Of a stretch of 19,449 nt of DNA, positions 13,897 to 19,449 are shown piece after piece. Within the stretch, counting starts at the first letter, position 1. The number at the start of each line of letters is the position of its first letter. Made by a program: the position numbers and the translations under genes. Source of the stretch: Sulfurimonas sp. (lineage in GTDB: Bacteria > Campylobacterota > Campylobacteria > Campylobacterales > Sulfurimonadaceae); assembly GCA_012963655.1 (NCBI GenBank), contig DTVI01000511.1, positions 1 through 19,449 of the forward strand, read 5' to 3'. Below the pieces are notes generated by a model. The model had not been told where the DNA came from, did no database searches, and worked only from the letters and a program-made list of their open reading frames with translations.

Positions 13897-15161
13897 TGCA
13901 TTACTTTATGATTGTTTTTCCAATTATATTGACCTCTCTTTTTACCCTTGCTACCATACCCTTACTTGTATGGATGGAAAGACGTGTGGCCGCACTTATT
14001 CAAGATAGACTCGGACCAAATCGTTGTAATATTAAGGGTATACGCTTAGGTGGAATCATTCAGCCCATTGCGGATATGTTAAAACTTTTATTTAAAGAAG
14101 AGTTTTATCCTAAACATGTAAAACATAAATTTTATTACATCTTAGCCCCAGGGATTGTCTTTACCTCTTCCTTTTTAAGCTTTATGGTTATTCCTTATGC
14201 TGATGATGTCACCTTAAATGGTTTTACCTATCATATCCAGGCCTTACCAATAGAGCTGGGTGTATTATGGGTCTTTGCCTTTGCAGGACTTGGGGTATAT
14301 GGAATTATCATCGCAGGATGGGCAAGCCATAATAAATACGCAATATTAGGTGCATTAAGAGCTTCTTCTCAGGTCATATCTTATGAAATTGCTATGGGAC
14401 TTGCTATCGTTTCTATGCTTATCACCTACAATTCAATCTCCTTAAATGATATGGTTCAATTTCAAGGACAGCTAATCTTTGGGTTCATCCCTGCTTGGGG
14501 TATTATACTTCAACCCCTTGCTGGTATTATTTTTATAGTAACGGCCTTTGCAGAAACAAATAGAGCTCCTTTTGACGCGGCTGAGGGTGAAAGTGAAATC
14601 GTGGCTGGTTATCATACAGAATATTCTGCCATGAAGTTCGCCCTATTTTTTATGGGCGAATATATTGCAATGTCAGCGGCTTCTGCACTGATTGTGACTA
14701 TCTTTTTTGGTGGATATCAGATACCTTGGTTAAACACCCAGACTATGCAAGAACATATGAGTTTAATCATCTTACTGTTGATGATAGTTATTCCCTTAAT
14801 GGCACTTGGTTTTATCTCATGGATGACCTTTAATAATAGTTGCTCTCCTCAACATCAAAGAGAAACAAGGTTTTTTACTGTCTTCATTACAATTTTCATT
14901 ATTGCCTTAGAAAGCTTTTTCTTTTATCTTTTAACATCAGGGATGAGTCATGAAGGAAGTTCTGTCTTTATAATGATCTTACAAATAACAAGTTTTGCTA
15001 TCAAGGTGATGTTAATGAACTTTGTTTTTGTTTGGGTAAGATGGACATTTCCACGTTTCAGATACGATCAAACTCAGCACTTAGGATGGAATATACTCCT
15101 TCCTTTGTCTTTGTTTAATATTTTTATAACAGCCTTAGTTGTTGTTATCGGAGGTTTATAA
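13896..15161 (+). CDS. nuoH: NADH-quinone oxidoreductase subunit H, with an apparent insertion
   Basis: NuoH is the membrane subunit that forms the floor of the quinone site and the first part of the proton path. In 421 residues the conserved parts are MERRVAALIQDRLGPNR (27-43), ETNRAPFD (220-227) followed by EGESEIVAGYHTEY, and WVRWTFPRFRYDQ (380-392). Usual length is about 325-350; here roughly residues 281-358 appear additional, lying between FFGGYQIPWLN and the helix before FVWVRW. That part contains two hydrophobic stretches (about 288-308 and 327-346) linked by a polar loop, NNSCSPQHQRETR. It could add two membrane helices while keeping the topology of the rest. The ATG overlaps the nuoG stop by one base and the stop overlaps the nuoI ATG by one base. 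Confidence 0.94.
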   Translation: MHYFMIVFPIILTSLFTLATIPLLVWMERRVAALIQDRLGPNRCNIKGIRLGGIIQPIADMLKLLFKEEFYPKHVKHKFYYILAPGIVFTSSFLSFMVIPYADDVTLNGFTYHIQALPIELGVLWVFAFAGLGVYGIIIAGWASHNKYAILGALRASSQVISYEIAMGLAIVSMLITYNSISLNDMVQFQGQLIFGFIPAWGIILQPLAGIIFIVTAFAETNRAPFDAAEGESEIVAGYHTEYSAMKFALFFMGEYIAMSAASALIVTIFFGGYQIPWLNTQTMQEHMSLIILLLMIVIPLMALGFISWMTFNNSCSPQHQRETRFFTVFITIFIIALESFFFYLLTSGMSHEGSSVFIMILQITSFAIKVMLMNFVFVWVRWTFPRFRYDQTQHLGWNILLPLSLFNIFITALVVVIGGL

Positions 15162-15676
15162 TGGGTGTAAAAACTGTACCACGTCATGGAAATTCATTTA
15201 AAGACAAAACATATTTATGGGCTGTCTTTTCAGGAATGAAAGTCACACTTAAAAAATTTACTACAAATCTTTTAGACACTACTTGTATTCCTACCTGTGA
15301 ATACCCTGAGGCCCAGCCTGATGATATTACAGATAGATATAGAGGGATGCATAGACTCACCCATAGAGATGAAGATGATTCTGTACGGTGTGTAGCTTGT
15401 TTTATGTGTGCTACTGCCTGTCCTGCGGAGTGTATTTTTATTGAAGCAGAAGAACGTTTAGATGGGGTCGACGAGAAACAACCCAGTCGTTTTGATATTG
15501 ATCTTTTAGAGTGTATCTTTTGTGGGTATTGTGTTGAGGCCTGTCCTTGTGATGCTATTCGTATGGATACAGGAATTTTTTCCATTGTTGCAAGGAGTAG
15601 AGAAGAGTTTGTAGTTAATAAAGAACAATTACTTAAAAACCGTGGTGCCTTTGGACAAGAAAATGCCCTTGCTTAG
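15161..15676 (+). CDS. nuoI: NADH-quinone oxidoreductase subunit I
   Basis: NuoI is the 8Fe ferredoxin-like subunit carrying clusters N6a and N6b that link the peripheral chain to N2. The 171 residues have an amphipathic N-terminal part (about 15-45) that binds the membrane side, then two CxxCxxCxxxCP motifs: C77, C80, C83, C87 and C118, C121, C124, C128. Extra cysteines at 91 and 130 (CPAEC, CPCDAI) flank the ligands. The ATG overlaps the nuoH stop by one base. Its 3' end overlaps nuoJ. Confidence 0.97.
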   Translation: MGVKTVPRHGNSFKDKTYLWAVFSGMKVTLKKFTTNLLDTTCIPTCEYPEAQPDDITDRYRGMHRLTHRDEDDSVRCVACFMCATACPAECIFIEAEERLDGVDEKQPSRFDIDLLECIFCGYCVEACPCDAIRMDTGIFSIVARSREEFVVNKEQLLKNRGAFGQENALA

Positions 15677-16172
15677 TAATATTTTATTTACTATTTTGGC
15701 CCTTAGCGCTTTAGTCTCTGCCTGCGCAATGATTTCATTTAAACAGCCTATCAATTCAGCCCTAAGTTTTATTGTTACACTTTTAAGTATTGCAGGTTTA
15801 TTTGCATTACTAGGGGGAAGCTTTTTATTTTTAGTTCAAATCATTATTTATGCAGGGGCCGTAGTCACTCTTATACTCTTTATCATTATGTTTTTAAATA
15901 TTAAAGAAGAGCACCTACCTCATGAACCTTATAAGGCTAAGTGGATTATATTTATGTCCTTACTCATATCTCCTTTTACTGTCATTTTAATTTCAAGTGT
16001 AAATTCTATAAAATTTTCTGTCTTACACTTAGAAAACTTTGGCGGTATAAAAGAGGTAGGAATGGAACTCTTCTCACATTGGGTACTGCCCTTTGAAATG
16101 ATTTCTATACTCTTGCTTATTGCACTTATTGGCGTAGTTATCCTTGCTAAAAAAGAGAAAAGTCATGATTGA
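15663..16172 (+). CDS. nuoJ: NADH-quinone oxidoreductase subunit J
   Basis: NuoJ is a membrane subunit with about five helices beside NuoK and NuoA. The 169 residues show the typical opening (ILFTILALSALVSA followed by QPINSALSFI) and the IYAGAVVTLILFIIMFLN segment, which corresponds to the conserved third helix with its pi-bulge. An upstream GTG at 15642 is in frame, but ATG at 15663 gives the usual N-terminus and has GGACAAG at a workable distance. It overlaps nuoI by 14 bases and nuoK by eight. Confidence 0.93.
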   Translation: MPLLSNILFTILALSALVSACAMISFKQPINSALSFIVTLLSIAGLFALLGGSFLFLVQIIIYAGAVVTLILFIIMFLNIKEEHLPHEPYKAKWIIFMSLLISPFTVILISSVNSIKFSVLHLENFGGIKEVGMELFSHWVLPFEMISILLLIALIGVVILAKKEKSHD

Positions 16173-16488
16173 TGTTGGAAGTTTTTTTATTTTAGGTATC
16201 TTACTATTTTCTATTGGTATAGTAGGAATGATAAGTCGAAGAAATATCTTTGTTATGTATATGTCTGTGGAATTAATGCTTAATGCTGTAAACCTTATCT
16301 TAGTCGCACTTTCCCATCATTATGAGGATTTAGATGCTCAAGTAATGGCCATTATGATTATTGCTATTGCTGCAGCCGAAGCATCCATCTTTTTAGCGCT
16401 TTTTGTTATGCTCTTTAAAAATGCACATAGCCTTGATGCTAACTTTTTCGAACTCTTAAAACAGGAAAACCATAATGATAGAATCTAG
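16165..16488 (+). CDS. nuoK: NADH-quinone oxidoreductase subunit K
   Basis: NuoK is a three-helix membrane subunit in the proton path, related to MrpC. The 107 residues contain the two conserved membrane glutamates, in MSVELMLNAVNL and AAAEASIFLAL. The frame can be extended upstream to a TTG at 16144, but ATG at 16165 gives the standard length and N-terminus. The overlap with nuoJ is eight bases and with nuoL 14. Confidence 0.95.
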   Translation: MIDVGSFFILGILLFSIGIVGMISRRNIFVMYMSVELMLNAVNLILVALSHHYEDLDAQVMAIMIIAIAAAEASIFLALFVMLFKNAHSLDANFFELLKQENHNDRI

Positions 16489-18355
16489 TCTCTTAGGATG
16501 GATAATTGCTTCTGTAGTTCTCTCATCTACTTTTATTATGCTTATCAATCTATATGAAAAATATAATGAAGATATACCACAAGGAGTGTACACCCTTTTA
16601 GGCTTAGGCGGACCCTTTAGTAGTCTGATATTTTCATTTATACTTATATATTCTTACCTACAAGAAGGTTTAGTTTATTTTTATCATGCCTTTATTTGGT
16701 TGAATATTGAAGGATTTGTTGTTAATGCTTCATTAATGCTAGATTCTTTGAGTGCTGCTATGCTAATTTTTGTAAGTTTTGTAGGCTTTATTATCCATGT
16801 ATATGCCCATACTTATATGAAAGATGATCCTTCTTATGCCCGATTCTTTGCTTGGTTTAATCTCTTTATGGCTTCTATGTTCATACTAATACTTGCAGAC
16901 AACCCTATTATGATGTTTATAGGATGGGAGGGTGTAGGCCTGTGCTCTTACCTTCTAATTAGTTTTTATTTTGAGAGCGAAGACAATGTTGAGGCTGGGA
17001 ATAAGGCCTTTATTTTAAATCGTATTGGTGATTTTGGCTTCTTATCAGGCTTATCTATACTCTTTTTATACCTTGGAAGTACAGGTCTTAGCTTTAGTGC
17101 TTTAGAAGAAAATATCAATCTTATACCTGGGTCTATGCTAAACCTTATTGCCTTTTTACTTTTTATTGGGGCCATGGGAAAATCAGCGCAAATCCCCTTA
17201 TATATCTGGCTTCCAGACGCAATGGCTGGACCAACTCCTGTATCAGCACTTATCCACGCGGCTACAATGGTAACGGCTGGTGTTTATATGATAGCGCGCT
17301 TCAACTTCTTATATATTATGACACCTGAGATTGGTCTTTTCATTGCTTATACAGGTGCTTTTACAGCCTTACTTGCTGCGCTTATTGCTATGCGTCAAGA
17401 TGACATAAAAAAGATTTTGGCCTACTCCACCATGTCTCAATTAGGGTATATGTTTATGGCCGTGGGATTAGGTGCTTATTCTTACGGTATCTTTCACGTT
17501 TTCACTCATGCCTTTTTTAAAGCCCTTTTATTTATGGGTGCGGGCGCCATTATCTTACTTCTTCATCATGAACAAGACATTAAGAAAATGGGAGGGCTTA
17601 AAGATAAAATGCCTTTTATCTTTGCGATGATGCTTATAGCAACTCTTTCCATCTCAGGTCTTCCACCATTTTCTGGATTCTTTTCTAAAGACGCCATATT
17701 AAACCATCTTTTTGCATCTGATCATTATCTAATCTTTGTTATGGCGCTTGTTACGGCAGGCTTAACTTCTTATTATATGTTTAGACTTTTAATCCTTGTT
17801 TTTATTTCTCCATCATCTAAGGAAAAACACTTGTTAGAGCCATCTAAACTTATTAACATCACACTTTTCATCTTGAGTCTTGGGGCCGTGTTTTTAGGCT
17901 TTATTAACCTACCTTCTTTCTTTGGTGGAAGTGAGGCATACTCCTTATGGCTTAATCTACCTGATACACATTTTCATCTGTCTCATAATGTGGAGCTTAT
18001 CTTACTATTTGTTAATATATCTGTGGCCTTATCGGGTATCTATTTTGCATTTTCACATTACAAACAAAGCTCATATGATCCTAGTCTTGGTTTTTTAGAC
18101 AAGCCTATAAAAAATAAATTTTATATAGACGAGATATATTATGTAATTTTTGTAAAACCTTTATCTTGGTTATCTCTCTTTATTGTTAAGGTTATAGATG
18201 AAAAGATCATTGACGCCTTTATTCATAAAGTAAGTTCAGGGTATCAAAATATCTCATTCTATACAGACAATATTCAAAATGGAAATGTTCGTTATTACGC
18301 CTTATATATGTCTGTTGGCATTGTTTGTATCTTTGTTTATATAGGAGTTTCATAA
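16475..18355 (+). CDS. nuoL: NADH-quinone oxidoreductase subunit L
   Basis: NuoL is the distal antiporter-like proton-pumping subunit of the membrane arm. The 626 residues include the essential E152 in FIGWEGVGLCSYLLI, K236 in GAMGKSAQIPLYIWLPDAM, and TPVSALIHAATMVTAGVYM at 254-272. The C-terminal part (about 500-626) has the amphipathic and final helix region expected of NuoL; the charged stretch KPIKNKFYIDEIYY (from about 544) fits the lateral helix. ATG start with AGGA eight bases upstream. The stop is directly followed by the nuoM ATG. Confidence 0.96.
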   Translation: MIESSLLGWIIASVVLSSTFIMLINLYEKYNEDIPQGVYTLLGLGGPFSSLIFSFILIYSYLQEGLVYFYHAFIWLNIEGFVVNASLMLDSLSAAMLIFVSFVGFIIHVYAHTYMKDDPSYARFFAWFNLFMASMFILILADNPIMMFIGWEGVGLCSYLLISFYFESEDNVEAGNKAFILNRIGDFGFLSGLSILFLYLGSTGLSFSALEENINLIPGSMLNLIAFLLFIGAMGKSAQIPLYIWLPDAMAGPTPVSALIHAATMVTAGVYMIARFNFLYIMTPEIGLFIAYTGAFTALLAALIAMRQDDIKKILAYSTMSQLGYMFMAVGLGAYSYGIFHVFTHAFFKALLFMGAGAIILLLHHEQDIKKMGGLKDKMPFIFAMMLIATLSISGLPPFSGFFSKDAILNHLFASDHYLIFVMALVTAGLTSYYMFRLLILVFISPSSKEKHLLEPSKLINITLFILSLGAVFLGFINLPSFFGGSEAYSLWLNLPDTHFHLSHNVELILLFVNISVALSGIYFAFSHYKQSSYDPSLGFLDKPIKNKFYIDEIYYVIFVKPLSWLSLFIVKVIDEKIIDAFIHKVSSGYQNISFYTDNIQNGNVRYYALYMSVGIVCIFVYIGVS

Positions 18356-19449
18356 ATGGATATTATACTTTCACTTCTAATTTTCATCCCTATACTTAGT
18401 GCTATTATTTTGTTTTTACTTCCCTTTTCTGTAAAGATTACCCGTTATGTAAGCTTTGGTGTCACCCTAGTTACAACGTCTCTTACTTTATGGATTTATG
18501 CTCATTTTGAAACCTCTGCTTCATTTCAGTTTGTTGAAAATTATACTTGGATTAAAGAGTATGGTATTTCCTATTATATAGGTATAGATGGTATTTCTCT
18601 TATTATTGTGATGATGACAAACCTCATCATGCCTCTTCTTTACCTTTCATTTTGGCACTTAGAAAGAAAAGGGTACTGGCTAAACCTTCTTATTGTACAC
18701 GGAGGGCTTACGGGAGCTGCACTTTCACTTGATTTAATCTTGTTTTACCTCTTTTGGGAAACCATGCTACTTCCTATTTTCTTTTTAATTGGTCTTTTTG
18801 GAAGAGAAAATAAAAACTTTATGTCCATGAAGTTTACACTTTATACTATCTTTGGCTCTTTACTTATGCTACTGGCTATCTTGTACCTTGGGCATTCTCA
18901 TCATATACAAAATGGAGTATGGAGCTTTTCAATTACAGACCTGCACACCCTTATTTTTGATACACCCACTAGCCTTCTTTTATTTTCAGCTTTTATCTTT
19001 TCTTTTTCTATTAAGATACCGCTTTTCCCTTTTCATACATGGTTGCCACAAACCTATAGAGCTGCTCCAATAGGCGCCATTGTTATTATGTCTGCACTTA
19101 TGGCCAAACTTGGGGTATACGCAATTTGGAGATTGACTTTTACCCTTTTTGAAGACCTAGCCATTAAAAGTTCATACTTCTTTGTAGTCTTAGGCTTGTT
19201 TGGTATGATTTATTTTGGAATTGCGGCTATGAAGCAAAGGGAGCTTAAAAAACTTTTTGCTTATTCTTCGGCCTCTCACCTCTCTTTAATCGTTATGGGA
19301 ATATTTTCCTTTAATTATTATGCTCACCTAGGTGCTTTTTATATGATAGCCTCACATACCCTTTCTTCAGCTGCAATCTTTATGATGCTTGGTATGATTT
19401 ATAAACGTACTCAGTCCTTACACATACACACACTTGGAGGTATTGTCCA
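18356..19449 (+). CDS. nuoM: NADH-quinone oxidoreductase subunit M (5' part, cut by the window end)
   Basis: NuoM is the middle antiporter-like proton pump of the membrane arm. 364 residues are visible, open to the last base, so the gene continues beyond the window (full NuoM is about 500 residues). Seen are the ligand-like E135 in YLFWETMLLPIFFLIG, K220 in SIKIPLFPFHTWLP and K251 in SALMAKLGVYAIWR, the three charged residues of the half-channels, plus KKLFAYSSASHLSL typical of this family. The ATG abuts the nuoL stop and has AGGAG at 18343-18347. nuoN would be expected next. Confidence 0.96.
   Translation, partial: MDIILSLLIFIPILSAIILFLLPFSVKITRYVSFGVTLVTTSLTLWIYAHFETSASFQFVENYTWIKEYGISYYIGIDGISLIIVMMTNLIMPLLYLSFWHLERKGYWLNLLIVHGGLTGAALSLDLILFYLFWETMLLPIFFLIGLFGRENKNFMSMKFTLYTIFGSLLMLLAILYLGHSHHIQNGVWSFSITDLHTLIFDTPTSLLLFSAFIFSFSIKIPLFPFHTWLPQTYRAAPIGAIVIMSALMAKLGVYAIWRLTFTLFEDLAIKSSYFFVVLGLFGMIYFGIAAMKQRELKKLFAYSSASHLSLIVMGIFSFNYYAHLGAFYMIASHTLSSAAIFMMLGMIYKRTQSLHIHTLGGIV

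Noticed and set aside
15184..15585. 133-codon open frame on the minus strand
   Set aside because: It is antisense to nuoI and its Cys/Ser pattern merely mirrors the iron-sulfur motif codons.
15642..15662. GTG start for nuoJ
   Set aside because: It would add seven residues with no similarity to NuoJ N-termini; ATG 15663 gives the usual start.
16144..16164. TTG start for nuoK
   Set aside because: It adds a basic stretch (LKKRKV) not typical of NuoK, and the ATG at 16165 fits the family length.
18852..19073. 73-codon open frame on the plus strand
   Set aside because: It is an out-of-frame reading of the nuoM gene, which stays open in its own frame to the end of the window.

Overview
The window looks like a chromosomal segment of an AT-rich (roughly one third G+C), rod-type Gram-negative bacterium. 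The gene content and order (clpS-clpA-aat beside a Cys/Met PLP enzyme, bioD, pyrB, pabB and a full nuo operon), the protein sequences and the base composition best fit the Campylobacterota (Sulfurimonas/Arcobacter-like). This assignment is an inference; there is no rRNA gene in the window to confirm it.

Left part (1-5164). The last codons of a membrane protein run in from the left (1-111, +). Facing it is a broken remnant of what looks like a DUF4105-type outer-membrane protein (145-640, -). Then comes a minus-strand N-degron module, clpS -> clpA -> aat. ClpS recognises N-terminal Leu/Phe/Tyr/Trp residues, ClpA unfolds the substrate for ClpP, and Aat adds Leu or Phe to N-termini to create such degrons. 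Both clpS and aat appear to start with TTG. A PLP-dependent Cys/Met-metabolism enzyme follows, also on the minus strand.

Middle part (5165-8113). A 52-bp divergent spacer separates the PLP enzyme from bioD. It holds a perfect 10+6+10 palindrome whose two arms each carry TATAAT in opposite orientation. On the plus strand come bioD (biotin), pyrB (pyrimidines) and pabB (folate). A GC-richer short repeat with two hairpins lies just upstream of pyrB. A related sequence is present three times in tandem, in frame, inside pabB. The stems differ by compensatory changes between the two sites. This dispersed double-hairpin element is the most interesting thing in the window.

Right part (8114-19449). 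A tightly packed, overlapping nuo operon encodes respiratory complex I in the order nuoA-B-CD-E-F-G-H-I-J-K-L-M, and the window ends inside nuoM. It has NuoE and NuoF with all expected cofactor motifs, so this is the NADH-oxidising form rather than the reduced form of Campylobacter and Helicobacter that lacks them. Notable points are a fused NuoCD, a compact 503-residue NuoG and a NuoH with an apparent insertion of about 75 residues that may hold two extra membrane helices.

No tRNA, rRNA, CRISPR array, insertion sequence or transposase gene was seen.
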